Below, piece after piece: positions 1 through 13,299 of a stretch of DNA of 64,000 bases. Source of the stretch: Enterobacter sp. EA-1. GTDB lineage: Bacteria; Pseudomonadota; Gammaproteobacteria; Enterobacterales; Enterobacteriaceae. The stretch covers positions 4,650,001 to 4,714,000 of the forward strand of contig CP025776.1 of assembly GCA_002886105.1 (NCBI GenBank), written 5' to 3'. Below the pieces are notes generated by a model that was given only the letters and a program-made list of their open reading frames with translations, was not told the DNA's origin and made no database searches. Each line of letters opens with the position of its first letter. The first letter of the stretch is position 1. The position numbers and the translations under genes are program-made.

Positions 1-698
<698 letters not shown>

Positions 699-802
699 TT
701 TTCAAAAATCACCGTTTGCTTAAAAATGGATTCTACCACCGCTTTTTTTCAGATTCAGCACTTTTTTCCGGGCAAAATGGCAGCAAAATGCCCTCTTTTG
801 CC

Positions 803-1000
803 TCAGCCAATCGTTTTCCTCAACATGTAGTAGATCACCACTCCCGCAACCACAAGCCCACCGCCAAAACGACGCAAAATATGATCCGGCAGCAGGCTCA
901 AGGAGGCAATCATGCGACGCCATGCGCGCGGATAGAACATCGGGCCAAGGCCTTCAAACACCAGTACCAGCGCCGGGGCAAGCCAGATTGTTGAATTCAT
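803..1000 (-). CDS. yjeT: YjeT, small inner-membrane protein (DUF2065)
   Basis: 65-residue protein of unknown function, nearly all hydrophobic, with an N-terminal membrane helix (MNSTIWLAPALVLVFEGLGP) and a second one near the C-terminus (GGLVVAGVVIYYML). Length and both ends match the DUF2065 family. I chose the ATG at 998-1000 over one 15 bases upstream because it gives the family N-terminus. It sits between hflC and purA, downstream of a hairpin that may separate it from the hfl genes. One of the few genes here without a frame break. Confidence 0.92.
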   Translation of the reverse strand: MNSTIWLAPALVLVFEGLGPMFYPRAWRRMIASLSLLPDHILRRFGGGLVVAGVVIYYMLRKTIG

Positions 1001-1017
1001 TCCTGATCCTTCCAAAG

Positions 1018-1054
1018 AAAACCACCGCCTTAAGTCGGGCGGTGGTTTTTTATC
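1018..1054. terminator. Rho-independent terminator between hflC and yjeT
   Basis: ACCACCGCC pairs with GGCGGTGGT around a short loop, with A/T runs on both flanks, so it can act in either direction. Placed to end hflX-hflK-hflC transcription before yjeT-purA. Confidence 0.85.
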
Positions 1055-1076
1055 ATGAAAAACCGCTGACGCTATC

Positions 1077-2084
1077 TTAGCGTGTCGCGGAACTCGGTGT
1101 CTTCATATAACGGAAGAAATCGCTGTCCGGGCTGAGCACCATCACATCCGGTTGCTCTCGAAGCTGCTTTCATACGCGCGCAGACTACGGATAAAGGCAT
1201 AGAAGTCCGGATCCGGCTAAAGGCATCGGCGAACAGCTTCGCCGCTTCCGCATCGCCTTCACCGCGCAGGATACGCCCCTGACGCTCAGATTCCGCCAAC
1301 GTTTTGGTCACTTCGTAATCCGCAGTGGCGCGCAGTTTTTCCGCCTCTTCCTGACCTTGCGAACGGTGACGACGGGCTACCGCTTCACGCTCGGCGCGCG
1401 CATACGGTTGTAAATCGCCTCGGACACTTCGGTCGGCAGGTTGATCTGCTTGATACGCACATCCACCACTTCAATACCTAACGCCGCCATACTGTTCGGG
1501 TTAATGACCGGTACTTTGCCGTTCGTTTCTTCGGTGACGCGTTCAGCGGCTTTGGCAATCGCATCATCCGCCGCCGGGGTCGACACTTCATCTTCGGTGC
1601 CTGCGGAACCGGAGTTCAGCGCATCACGCACTTCCAGCGTCAAACGACCACGGGAGTCGGTCACGATGTCACGCACATCCAGACGACCGATTTCAGAACG
1701 CAAACGGTCAGAGAACTTACGTTTCAGCAGAACTTCCGCCACCGGGAGACGTCACCGCCGCCGGTCGCCAGATAGTAGCGGCTGAAATCACTGATGCGCC
1801 ACTTAATGTAGGAGTCGACAATCAGATCTTTTCTTCTCTTTGGTGACAAAGCGATCCGCACTGGTTATCCATGGTCTGGATACGAGCATCCAGCATTTTA
1901 ACCGATTCAATAAATGGCAGTTTGAAGTGCAGACCGGCGCAAACACCAACGGTTTGTTGTCATCGTCGCGCAGGACTTTACCAAAGCGCAGTGAAATGCC
2001 ACGCTCACCTTCTTTCACCACAAAAATTGAGGTGTAGAGCACTACCAGCACGATGATGATGATCGCGATAACTGACTTACGCAT
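1077..2084 (-). CDS. hflC: HflC, SPFH-family modulator of FtsH protease
   Basis: With HflK it forms the large membrane complex that encloses and modulates FtsH. An N-terminal membrane segment (MRKSVIAIIIIVLVVLYTSI) is followed by the SPFH/band-7 domain (GERGISLRFGKVL onward), then a charged coiled-coil region, and it ends SSATR-stop. Length matches the 334-residue family. Several frame breaks, for example near 1140-1215, 1395, 1745 and 1830-1940; some of the recoverable protein lies in all three frames. The ATG overlaps the end of hflK closely (3 bases upstream of the hflK stop codon). Confidence 0.96.
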
Positions 2085-2086
2085 CG

Positions 2087-3330
2087 TTATTCCCCCCTGA
2101 CGCTGGTAGTCGTTACGCTGCGCGTTAACGCGGCGTTGGTCCATGATGTCTCCCGCAGACGTTGCGGGGGCGCTGTTCGCACTGCTGCCAGAGTTAGACG
2201 CAGGCGGCAGGCGCAGCAAGTTGTTCGCGCCACTGCTGTCACTCTTTGCCGCAGGCGCATTGCCGCCTTTCAGCATCTGGTCCAGCGGCAGCACCATCAG
2301 GTTGCCGCCTTTGTCGTTAACCAGCACTTTGCGGGTATGGCTCAGCACTTTTCCATGGTCTCGATATACAGACGCTCACGGGTAATTTCCGGCGCGGCTT
2401 TGTATTCCGGCAGCAGCTTCGCAAAGCGAGCCACTTCACCCTGTGCTTCCAGAATGGTCTGCGTTTTATAGGCGCGCGCCTCTTCGAGGATACGCTGCGC
2501 CTGACCATTCTGCACGCGGCTGAACTTCGTTGGTGTACGCTTCCGCTTCACGAATATATTGCTGCTCGTTTTCACGGGCGGCGATAGCATCATCAAACGC
2601 GGCTTTCACCTCTTCCGGCGGACGAGCGGCACCGGAAGTTAACGTCCAGCAGTGTGATACCCATGTTATACGGACGAATGGTCTCTTCCAGCTCACGCTG
2701 GGTATCGCTACGAATAACGGTACGGCCTTCGGTCAAAATACGATCCATCACGTATTTACCGATCACACCACGCAGGGCGCTGTCCGTCGCCTGACGCAGG
2801 CTGTCGTCGGCGCTGGTCACGCTGAACAGGTAACGCTCCGGATCGGTCACGCGATATTGCACGTTCATCTCAACGCGAACCACGTTCTCATCAGAGGTGA
2901 GCATGACGCCGGACGCGGCCAGTTCACGCACGGACTCGACGTTGACGGCGGTGACATTATCAATGAAGGTCGGCTTCCAGTTCAGACCCGGCTCCACCCG
3001 GTGGCTGAACTTACCAAAGCGGGTAACCACGCCGCGTTCCGCTTCTTTGATGGTGTAGAACCCGCAGATAATCACGGCGGCTGCGGCAACGATACCATAA
3101 CACGCCCGCCCATATTACCGCGCGGGCCAGAAGAACTGGATTGCCGCCGCCTGAGCTCCCACCGCCCAAACCACCGAGTTTTTGCTCAGTTTGCGGAAGA
3201 TATCATCCAGATCAGGTGGCCCCTGATCGCGACCGCCTTTGTTTCCATTTCCCTCAGAGTTGCCGCCTCGGTTTGCTGCTTCCCCACGGTCGCGGTCTTG
3301 TCCGTTGTTACCAGGCTGATTCCACGCCAT
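2087..3330 (-). CDS. hflK: HflK, SPFH-family modulator of FtsH protease
   Basis: Partner of HflC. The N-terminal cytoplasmic tail is Gly/Asn/Arg rich (starts MAWNQPGNNGQDRDRG), then one membrane segment, an SPFH domain (VTRFGKFSHRVEPGLNW) and a C-terminal helical region ending in QRRVNAQRNDYQRQG. The true stop is TAA at 2087-2089. A run of six G where five fit reads past it into hflC and falsely fuses the two. Other breaks occur near 2350, 2520, 2640 and 3100. It follows hflX in the same operon. Confidence 0.96.
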
Positions 3331-3417
3331 GTATGTGCTCCATATATGTATATCGTGCGGTGTATGCCCGAACTGGCGGGCACCCCCAAAGGGGAAAAAT
3401 TTTCAGGCCTGTGCCGG

Positions 3418-4691
3418 TCAGACGACGTACTCTTCGGAGTGCCGGTTCTTGTTTACAGAGTCGACGCCAGTCGACAATCGGCATACGCACCTGCATACCT
3501 ACGCTGCCATCGTCTTCCATCCACTCTTTTCTATTGCCTGAAGCTGATAAAACCGACTTCAGGCGCCCTTCCTGCGGAGGCAAACGCAGCGTGTGCTGCG
3601 CCACTTCCCCGGCAAGACGCTCCGTCAAAGCACCGGAATAACAGTGGTACGCCAACACCGGTCTGCGCTGAGAGCCAGACACGGATTGGTTTATTCTCTT
3701 CATCCCTGTCGATACGCGGTTCGAAGTCTTCCAGCATATCGATCTTGTTCATGACCAGCAGCGTCGGGATCTCGTGCGCTTCAATTTCTTCAAGCACCGT
3801 ATTCACTGCGTCAATGTTTTCCTGCACACGGACATCGGCGGCGTCGATCACATGCATCAACAGCGTCGCCTGACGCGTCTCCTGCAAGGTCGCTTTAAAT
3901 GCCGCCACCGAGGTCGTGTGGCAGATGGCGGATAAACCCTACGGTATCCGCCAGCACCGTTTCCCCCGACATCCGCCACATCGATACGACGCAGCGTGGG
4001 ATCCAGCGTTGCGAACAGTTGGTCTGCCGCATACACCTGCGCTTCGGTGATGTGGTTAAACAGCGTCGACTTGCCGGCGTTGGTATAACCCACCAGCGAA
4101 ACCGTTGGGATATCGGCTTTCGTGCGGGAGCGACGCCCTTGTTCACGCTGCTTTTCAACCTTCTCAAGGCGCGCCGGATCTGGGTAATACGATTACGCAA
4201 CAAACGACGGTCGGTTTCGAGCTGGGTTTCACCCGGACCGCGCAAACCAATCCCGCCTTTTGTCGTTCAAGGTGGGTCCAGCCACGCACCAGACGCGTCG
4301 CCGGGGTGGCGCAACTGCGCCAGTTCAACCTGCAATTTCCCCTCGTGCGTACGAGCACGCTGGGCAAAAATATCCAAAAATCAGGCCGGTGCGATCGATA
4401 ACACGGCACTCGCACAGTCTTTCCGGTTACGTTCTGGGGTCAGCGCATGATCAAAACCCACAACGGAAGCACCCACGGCTTTTACGGCATCCGCAATTTC
4501 AACTGCTTTACCTTCGCCAACGAAATACTTAGGGTGCGGTGCTTTACGGCTACCGGTAATCACCTGCATTGCTTCGACACCGGCGGAAGAGACCAGAGAT
4601 TCAAACTCCGGAGGTCTTCCATATCTTTGTCTTGCGAAAAATAGATGTGTACCAGTACCGCCTGCTCACCGGCTTCATAACGGTCAAACAA
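3418..4691 (-). CDS. hflX: HflX, ribosome-splitting GTPase
   Basis: GTPase that rescues stalled ribosomes, notably after heat shock. It has an N-terminal HflX domain ([20 protein letters not shown]), the linker motif [14 protein letters not shown]1 [12 protein letters not shown]4 NKID and a C-terminal tail ending EEYVV. The start is TTG at 4689-4691 with GAGG seven bases upstream; no ATG fits the family N-terminus. Frame breaks near 3440, 3540, 3620, 3900, 3960, 4150, 4260, 4380 and 4610. It is downstream of hfq. Confidence 0.95.
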
Positions 4692-4762
4692 GCGTAAACC
4701 CTCAAAAGATCAGCGGGGAACGCAGATTTTCTGGCTCCCCGATGTAGATAAACAGCAAAACC

Positions 4763-5082
<320 letters not shown>

Positions 5083-5154
5083 TTATATGCTTGTTTTGTA
5101 CTTTAGAACCCGAAGGCTCTGAAAACTGCGTAAAAAATTCGCGCACGATACGAC

Positions 5155-6088
5155 TTAATTCACCTGCGATGCACGAACAACCTGTAACACGTCGGTAAGA
5201 CTTTTCTGGCTTTTCACTCTCTAACCAGTGGACGCCATCCCAGCCGCGCAGCCATGTCATCTCGCGCTAACTGCCTCGTGGCGCAAATACCTCGATAAAC
5301 CATTTCATCGTATGAAATCTCACCTTCAAGATACGACCACATCTGGCGGTATCCACACAACGAATGGAAGGCATCTCCGTATGCAAATCTCCGCGAGCAA
5401 AAAGCGCCCGCACTTCTGCTTCAAAACCTGGAAGCCAACATCTGATGAAACCGCTGCTCAATGCGTTGATGGAGCAGTTCACGGCTCGCCGGGGCGATGG
5501 CGAACTGATGCACTGGTAAGGCAGAGCGTCTCCCGACGTTTGCGTCAGATCTGTTAAAGTTTTGCCCGAAATGAAAAAAACTTCCAGTGCCCGGGGAAAG
5601 CCTTTGCGGATCATTTGGATGAATCCGCGCTGCAGCAACCGGATCGATCTCCCGCAACTGCTGGTGCAACGCCCATCCGCTCTGCCTTGTTTTCAATCTC
5701 TGCTCTGACTTTGCATCCGCGGATGGCAGGCGATAACCTCAGCAGCGCCTTGGAAGTAGAGCATCGTACCGCCCACCAACAAAGGAATACGCCCTGCATC
5801 GGTGATGGTCTTCATTTCCGCCAACGCATCGCGGCGGAAATCCGCTGCGGAATACGCCTGCGCCGGGTCGAGAATATCCAACAACCGGTGCGGAGCGGCG
5901 TTTAACTCTTCCGCGTTCGGCTTTGCGGTACCGATATCCATGCCCTGATAGATAAGGGCAGAATCCACGCTTATCAACTCAACAGGCAAAACTTTACGCA
6001 ACGCAATGGCTAACGCCGTTTTACCCGAGGCCGTCGGCCCCATCAGAAAAATAGCCTTAGGCAGGCCAGCCTTACTCACTTCACTCAT
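5155..6088 (-). CDS. miaA: tRNA dimethylallyltransferase MiaA
   Basis: Adds the isopentenyl group to A37 of tRNAs reading UNN codons. The P-loop GPTASGKT is at residues 17-24 and SVDSALIY follows; the C-terminal half carries HPNDPQR and [13 protein letters not shown]. The start is the second of two adjacent ATGs (6086-6088), giving [12 protein letters not shown] as in the family, and it overlaps the mutL end by 8 bases. Frame breaks near 5740 (after MLYF), 5620, 5520, 5440 and 5360. About 17 bases shorter than expected, mostly around 5690-5750. Confidence 0.95.
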
Positions 6089-7928
6089 CATTCAGGGCGT
6101 TCATCGCCGTTTGTAAATTAACAGGTTGTAATAAACCATCCGGTGGGGACTTCACCAGATGCGGACAAAGCCGTTCGACGTCGGCCAGCAGGGTAATAGC
6201 CTGCGCCACTCCATTGCGGATGATCGCTCGCCAGATGACGAGCCAGCCACTGGGCAATATTCACCGCATCAATCTCGTCTGCGCCGTAGCCTATCAGTTC
6301 AGGAATCAAGATTTGTAAATTTTGTTGGCGCAAGGGTAAAGGCACGGCACGAATGGTCACGTGCTGGCCATCCGGTACAAATTCATTTTGCCAACACCGG
6401 CTGCGCCTGTTTCAACGCCGCGCCTCCTGCGCCGAAATTTTTAAACGTACCGGAATCAGCAACGGCTGCCCGCAGGCGGGCGCATTGGCAGGAGAAAGCT
6501 GAGCATGGCGTAACGCTCCGCGACGGAAGCGCCAGCAATGCCAGCAGCCCGTTACGCTCGAGCAGTGCATAGTGCGGCGCAATCAGCGTTAAAACGCGGC
6601 CAAAACTTTGGCTGTGCCTTCCAGCGCGGGCGCTGCGGGATGTGGCGCTTCATTTTTGCGCTCCACGACAGGCGTATCCAGCAACTGACGATACAGCGCG
6701 CCCTGCTGCTTTTGGTAACCCGGTTGCGCATGCGGCCGGGGTGGGCGTCGCGCCCGTACTGTTGCTGTTGCTGTTGCGGGGAGCCGGGGCGGTGCCGGTT
6801 GGCATGCGTGGAGCATCCGGTTCACGGGCGATCAGCGGCTGAGAAAACTGGTTACGCCCTGCCGCCACTCGGTTCTCCGGCAACGCTCGTGGCGCGGGTT
6901 CGTCCGTTAGCGGCAAGGGTGCATCGAGCTGCTGTTGCAGCACGCTGAGCACCCCCCGGTAGATAAAGTCATGCACCAGTCGCGATTGATGGAAGCGCAC
7001 TTCATGCTTCGCCGGGTGCACATTGACGTCCACCTGATGCGGATCGATCTCCGGTGCAGAGCACGAAAGCGGGTTGCTGATCGGCGCCCAGTTTATCTTC
7101 ACAGGCCTGTCGGATTGCGTGATTGATCAACCGGTCGCGCATCATTCGACTGTTCACATAGCAGTACTGGATCTCAGCAAAAGCCGTCGTGGTCTGTTTA
7201 GGATCCGCCACCCAGCCGCGCAGGGATAAATCGCCATGCTGCCACTCAATGGCCAGCGCTTGTTCAAGAAAGGCGGTGCCGCAAATCGCCCCCAAGACGG
7301 CGCTCTTTTGCCCGCCTTCAGCGACCGCGCGGTACTGACGCACCAGTTTGCCGTTATGACTCCAAATTGATGGTGACATCAAAACGCGCCAGCGCAATAC
7401 GACGGATAACCTCATCGATATGGTTGAATTCGGTTTTTCCGTGCGCATAAACTTGCGGCGCGCCGGCGTATTGTAGAACAGATCCAGCACTTCCAGCGTG
7501 GTGCCCACCGGGTGCGCGGCAGGTTTGACCGTCACTGCCATATCACGCCCTTCGGCGTAGGCCTGCCACGCTTCTTGCTGTTCCGCAGTACGCGAGGTAA
7601 GCGTTAAACGAGAAACAGAACTGATACTGGCCAGCGCTTCGCCACGGAACCCGAGGCTAATAATGGCCTCGAGATCGTCCAGCGAGGCAATTTTACTGGT
7701 GGCGTGACGCGCCAGCGCCAGTGCCAGCTCCTCTTTGTTGATGCCGCTGCCGTTATCGCGGATACGGATAAGCTTGGCGCCGCCGCGTTCAATATCGATA
7801 TCGATTCGCGTAGCGCCTGCATCAAGACTGTTTTCAACCAGCTCTTTCACCACCGACGCAGGGCGCTCCACCACTTCGCCAGCGGCGATTTGGTTCGCAA
7901 GCTGCGGCGGCAGAACCTGTATCGGCAT
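6081..7928 (-). CDS. mutL: DNA mismatch repair protein MutL
   Basis: Links MutS recognition to MutH and UvrD. GHKL ATPase motifs are visible: [14 protein letters not shown] and [10 protein letters not shown] within the first 110 residues. The dimerising C-terminal domain is spread over frames near 6120-6500. The linker (about 6640-6900) is Pro/Ala/Asn rich. Starts [19 protein letters not shown] at 7926-7928. Frame breaks include 7440 (A-run), 7350, 7060 (CCTGG read as CACCGG), and several between 6160 and 6640. It follows amiB with 10 bases between. Confidence 0.95.
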
Positions 7929-7938
7929 GAAAATATCC

Positions 7939-9280
7939 TTAGTTAAGCAGACCGTTCGCAGGCGCCGCGGCGCTGGCTGTCTGCCCGCCTCCGCTCTGTG
8001 GCGCGGACTGCAACGGATGTGCGAGGAAATAGTTACGCAGACCGCCGTATATCGCTTCAGCGATCTGTTGTTGGTAATTGTCGCTCCCCAACAAACGCTC
8101 TTCTGCGGAATTACTGATAAAACCCGTTTCAACCAGCACAGAGGGGATATCCGGGGAGCGCAACACACCTAAGCTGGCGTGTTCCGGGCGACGCTTATGT
8201 AACGCGCCCACACGCTCAAGCTGGCCCAGAATACTGGTGGCGACATCATAACCGACGCGCTGGGAATGGCCGAATTGTAAATCCAGCACCGCCCCCGGCT
8301 CAGATAGGGGGTCAGACTGGCTATTGGCCAGCACATCCCCGGCACCGCCCAACAGTTCCGATTGTTTCTCATGCTGTTCCAGCCAGCCCGCCATTTCACT
8401 GTTTGCACGGCGGTTTGACAGTACCCATACCGAGGCACCGGTTGCATCGCGATTCGGCGCAGCGTCCGCATGGATAGAAACCGAAATTAGCGTTCTGCTT
8501 ACGCGCCACATCGGAACGCCCCATCACCGAAATAAAATAGTCGCCGTCGCGGGTCATCACCGGTTTGAACATCGGGTCATCATTCAACAACGCACGCAAT
8601 TTACGGGCGATGGAGATGGTCACGTTTTTCTCTTGTGTTCCGCCTGCGCCAATCGCACCGGGATCCTGACCACCGTGCCCGGCATCAATGGCGATAACCA
8701 CTTTGTCACCGGATACGGCGCGTGTCTGCACCGCCGGGCGAGTCACCGTATTACTGCTGGTCACGCTGGTAATGCGATCGTTATCCGCTTTAAACGGATT
8801 GCGCGCAGGCGTTGAAGGCTGCGCAGGACGAGAGGTAAAAACAGGCGTATCGTTACGCTGCACCACCGCTTTAGGCGGTGGTGGCGGTGACGGCACATCG
8901 GCATCAATCGTAAAGACCACGTTATAACCCGCGCCGCTTTGCTGCTTCACCGCCCGGGTTTTGCCATTTTGCGTTAAATCCACCACCAGACGGATCGACT
9001 GATTATCTTTTGCCGCCCCGGCGCGGATACTTTTGACCAGATTGTTGCCGCTAAACTGCAGCGGTAAGCCCCCGGATAATGCCGGTTTGTTTGATATCCA
9101 GCGCGACGCTGCGCTTATCCTGCTGCGTAAACGCATATTCAGGATCGCCCATAAAGCTGAAAGTGATACGCGCACGGCTGTCGCCATTGGAGACCTGAAT
9201 ATCCGCCGGGCTTACGCCCCCGCCTGCGTACAAAGCAGTAAGAACGCAGCCGCCAACCAACCTTTAACGCGAGAGATCAT
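7939..9280 (-). CDS. amiB: N-acetylmuramoyl-L-alanine amidase AmiB
   Basis: Periplasmic zinc amidase that splits septal peptidoglycan and is activated by EnvC. Signal peptide [16 protein letters not shown]..., then an AMIN domain ([18 protein letters not shown]), a Pro-rich linker and the Amidase_3 domain with HGGQDPGA, the catalytic-region [10 protein letters not shown] and a C-terminal tail. Length about 445 residues, as in the family. Breaks at about 9220 (just after the signal peptide), 9070, 8480 and 8300. First gene of the mutL-miaA-hfq group after tsaE. Confidence 0.95.
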
Positions 9281-9296
9281 CACGTTATCCTTCCTG

Positions 9297-9762
9297 TCAA
9301 CCGGCCATACGTGCCAGTAACGAATCGCCAGATGAGGATACCGCGCGAATGCGCGCCTCACGCCCCAGAGCCCCACCGGTAATCTAAATGGATTTCGACA
9401 TCCGGGTCAGGCAGTACACCCGCACCTTGTTGCGGCCACTCAACCGGTGCAAATGGCATCATTGGCAAAATAATCGCGGATGCCCATAAATTCCAGCTCC
9501 TCAGGATCCGCAAGACGATACAGGTCGAAGTGGTACACCGTCAGCGAGTCGAGAGTGTACGGTTCAACGAGGGTATAGGTCGGGCTTTGACATTCCCGTG
9601 ATGACCCAGGCCTGTAAAAATCCCCCGGCTGAAGGTGGTTTTACCCGCGCCGAGATCGCCATACAGATAAATCACCGTCGCACCGACGCAAGCCTGCGCC
9701 ACACGCGTGCCGAGATCCAGTGTTGCTTGCTCGTCAGGTAAAGGAATAACTCGATTAATCAT
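9297..9762 (-). CDS. tsaE: TsaE, ATPase for tRNA threonylcarbamoyladenosine synthesis
   Basis: Partner of TsaB and TsaD in making t6A37 on ANN-decoding tRNAs. The N-terminus [18 protein letters not shown] and the P-loop [13 protein letters not shown] are clear; the C-terminus ends LLARMAG. The start at 9760-9762 overlaps the nnr end by 8 bases, suggesting coupling. Frame breaks near 9600 (after GNVK) and three or four more between 9320 and 9560; the second half can only be read by switching frames. Confidence 0.93.
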
Positions 9763-11283
9763 CTTTTGTATCAACTACATCCGGGTTAACAACACGCCAA
9801 AGCGCCGTAAATAGATCGGTAGCCAGCATACCGCGCATACCGAATTGCGCCGCCAGCCTGTCAGCCGCAGTGCCATGAGCAACACATCCCGCACAGGCCG
9901 CATCCCGGGCGTCAATTTCTGCCCGAGTAGCGCGCCAATAATGCCTGACAAAACATCCCCCCATGCCGCCGCTCGCCATACCGGCGTTACCGGCATCGAC
10001 AATGGCCATTTCGCCCTCTGCGCTGGCAACGACAGTACCCGCGCCTTTCAGCACAACCACACCGGCATACCGTTTTACCCGGGCGCTGCGCGGCGAGGCG
10101 ATCGCTTTCGATCTCCGCCACGCTGCAATTCAGCATGCGCGCAGCCTCGCCGGTGCGGCGTCAGTACGCGATTGTGACGTTTATCGGGATTGATTGCCAG
10201 AAGGTTCAACGCATCCGCATCCCATAGCATCGGTTTACGGAAATTCTCTACCTTTTGCAGCGCTTTTTTGCCCCACTCCTGCTGCCCAAGTCCCGGGCCG
10301 ATCACTACCACATCCGCCCATTCAAGGCTCTCATCCAGTGAGGCGCTAGTCAGCTCATGAACCATCAATTCCGGGCGGGCGGTAAGCAGCGGCGCGATAT
10401 TCTCGCTGCGCGTCAGCACTCTCACCGGGGCCAGCGCCTGCGCGCAGTGCTGCCTCGCCAGCCATGCGAATCGCCCCGGCGGTACCGTGATCGCCGCCAA
10501 TGATCAGCAAGCGGCCATGATCCCCTTTATGTGACGTCGGGCGACGCGGTGTAAACCAGCGGAAAAGCTGGCTGGCATCAAACCGGGTCAGCGCTGTCTC
10601 TTGCCCGCTTAGCCGAGTTCCAGTCCCAGCGCATGATGATGAAGCTGCCCTACGACATCCCGCGCCTTGCCTGTCAACAAGCCGAGGGTTTAAGGGCGAT
10701 AAAGGTGATGGTGTGATGAGCCTGAATAACAGCGCCCGGCGCGGCGCCCGTTTGTGCATTAAGTCCGGAAGGAATGTCCAGCGCCAATACCGGAGCCGGA
10801 TGGGCGTTAGCGTGGTCGATCAATTGTGCGACATTGTCGCGCGGCGCACTGGCGAGTCCGGTGCCCAGCAGGCCATCGATAATCAAATCCACCTGTTCCG
10901 GCCAGAGAATGTCGGGCGCATGGATCACGCCGCCCGCGTTAAGCCAGTGGCATCCCGCGCCTGCGCGGCCTCTTCCGGTAGCGGTTTGTTGCTCTCCAGC
11001 GCCAGCAATGTCACCTGTAGGCCCGCTGCGGCGGTAAGCCCGGCGACCACATAACCATCACCGCCGTTATTGCCGTGACCACAAAGCACCAACCAGCAAC
11101 GCGCGTCGGGAAACTGCTCCCGTGCCACAGTAAAAGCGGCTTCGCCTGCACGTAACATCAGCTCGTAAAGCGTAATGCCGAAGCTGTCCGCCGCCTCTTT
11201 TTCGGCGCGTTTAAGGTCCTCAGCAGGCCAGATGGAGTGTGGTATACTTGCTGCGATTTTTCTTCATTTTTATGGTCCGTCAT
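9755..11283 (-). CDS. nnr: Bifunctional NAD(P)H-hydrate repair enzyme Nnr
   Basis: The N-terminal epimerase domain ([25 protein letters not shown]) converts R-NADHX to S. The C-terminal ADP-dependent dehydratase domain ([28 protein letters not shown]) restores NAD(P)H. Ends [12 protein letters not shown]. The start ATG (11281-11283) gives MTDHK; a second ATG 13 bases downstream (MKKN) is possible, and a break in an A-run lies between them. Divergent from queG: their start codons overlap on one CATG. Breaks near 11240, 10950, 10680, 10440, 10160 and 9970. Confidence 0.94.
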
Positions 11284-12422
11284 GTCACAGCCCCTCGATC
11301 TCAATCAGTTAGCGCAACAAATCAAACAGTGGGGCTCTGAACTGGGTTTTCAGCATGTCGGTATTACCGATACCGATCTCAGCGCCAGCGAACCGAAGCT
11401 GCAGGCGTGGCTGGATAAACAATATCATGGCGAGATGGAGTGGATGGCGCGTCACGGTATGATGCGCGCCCGTCCCCACGAGCTTCTCCCCGGCACGCTG
11501 CGCGTGATCAGCGTGCGCATGAATTACCTTCCTGCGCAGGCCGCTTTCGCCAGCACGCTGAAAAAACCCAATGCTCGGCTATGTCAGCCGTTATGCGCTG
11601 GGCCGCGATTATCATAAGCTGCTGCGTAACCGGCTTAAAAAGCTCGGCGAGACTATCCAGCAGCAATGTGCTTCGCTGAATTTTAGACCTTTTGTGGATT
11701 CCGCGCCTATTCTTGAACGCCCACTGGCAGAAAAAGCCGGGCTTGGCTGGACAGGTAAGCACTCACTTATCTTAAGCCGCGATGCGGGCTCATTTTTTCT
11801 TTCTGGGCGAATTGCTGATTCGGTTTGCCCCTGCCTGTCGATAAGCCGGTGGAAGAAGGCTGTGGGCGTTGCGTGGCTTGCATGACGATTTGCCCTACCG
11901 GCGCGATTGTCGAGCCGTATACTGTCGATGCCCGCCGCTGTATCTCTTATCTCACGATTGAGCTTGAAGGCGCTATTCCGGAAGCGTTGCGCCCCTGATC
12001 GGCAACCGTATCTATGGTTGCGATGATTGCCAACTCATTTGCCCATGGAATCGCTACTCGCAACTGACCAACGAGGACGATTTCAGCCCACGTAAAGCGC
12101 TGCATGCGCCCGCGTTGATCGATCTGTTCGCCACCGGAACGAGGCGCATTTTCTGAAAGTGACAGAAGGGTCGGCGATTCGCCGCATTGGTCATTTACGC
12201 TGGCTGCGTAATATTGCCGTCATGGGCAATGCCCCGTGGGAAGAAGCCACTATTCAGGCGCTGGAGCAGCGTCTTGGTGAGCACCCACTTCTCGATGAAC
12301 ACATACAGTGGGCGATTGCGCAGCAAAAGAGAAGCGAAACGCCTGCCGCGTTGAGGTGCAGATGCCGAAACAGCAGCGGCTGGTCAGGGGTGGTGGAAAA
12401 AGGCCTGCCGCGCGACGCCTGA
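11282..12422 (+). CDS. queG: Epoxyqueuosine reductase QueG
   Basis: Last step of queuosine synthesis in tRNA: reduces epoxyqueuosine with a cobalamin and two [4Fe-4S] clusters. Starts [18 protein letters not shown]; the cluster-binding stretches [16 protein letters not shown] (about 11870) and [11 protein letters not shown] (about 12030) are both readable. The C-terminal HEAT-like part ([18 protein letters not shown]) ends GLPRDA. About 379 residues. Breaks near 11570, 11810, 11860, 11990, 12140 and 12340. Confidence 0.95.
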
Positions 12423-12688
12423 GCCATCCACAGCTTGTGAATAAAATAAAACACATTGCGATTCAATGACCACAAATTCGTCAAGTGATCACATTAACAA
12501 TTTGATATGTTATTTTGTTTTTATTTTACAGTCAGTTAAAAAAAGATTATTCACCCTTCAAAGTAATTATTATGTTGCGAATGAAAGACTGGCCTGTGGA
12601 TAAGTCTGTTTACAACACTTTCCTGAAGGAAATAAAAAACGTCCCCAGCGAAGCATTCCGCTGTGGATAATTTTTTGATATGAAAATT

Positions 12689-12764
<76 letters not shown>

Positions 12765-12837
12765 ATACTTATCTGGACCAGCTTGCTTGCCGGGACCAGT
12801 AAATCTGGATGGTGCGTGCCTTTCAGCATTTCAAATT

Positions 12838-12908
<71 letters not shown>

Positions 12909-12973
12909 ATATTTATCCGGTTTCCCAGCTTCATTGCCGACACCAGTAAATTTGGATGGTGCATTTCAAATTT

Positions 12974-13049
<76 letters not shown>

Positions 13050-13139
13050 TTATCATCTATTTTTCAGTAAGTTAGAACTACTTTTTACTGAAATTTCGTG
13101 ATGCCGTGTTTCACATTTCTGTGTCTTCACGGGAGGCGC

Positions 13140-13167
13140 ATTATACGAGAAATCCTTCCTGCTGCAA
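13140..13167 (-). promoter_or_regulatory. Sigma-70 promoter of the tRNA-Gly operon
   Basis: Reading leftward: TTGCAG (-35, 13162-13167), 16 bases, TATAAT (-10, 13140-13145), then a GC-rich discriminator GCGCCTCCC. This is the layout of strong, stringently controlled stable-RNA promoters. It lies about 90 bases upstream of the first tRNA. Confidence 0.85.
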
Positions 13168-13299
13168 GCCCCTGAAAGCAAATTTTCGCTTTTTTTGTTT
13201 AAATGCCGATTTAATCGACAAAGTGCACATTTTTACAGCAAACCCACGCCAGCACTGGCTTGCAGGGCCAGAAAAAAACCGACCCTGCGCGCATGAACA

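Noticed and set aside
2087-2095. hflK-hflC fusion protein
   Set aside because: The fused reading depends on one extra G in a G-run; with five G the normal HflK stop and the separate HflC start return.
2530-3873. 447-codon open frame on the + strand
   Set aside because: It lies antisense to hflK and hflX, whose products are clearly recognisable; it has no homology-like features of its own.
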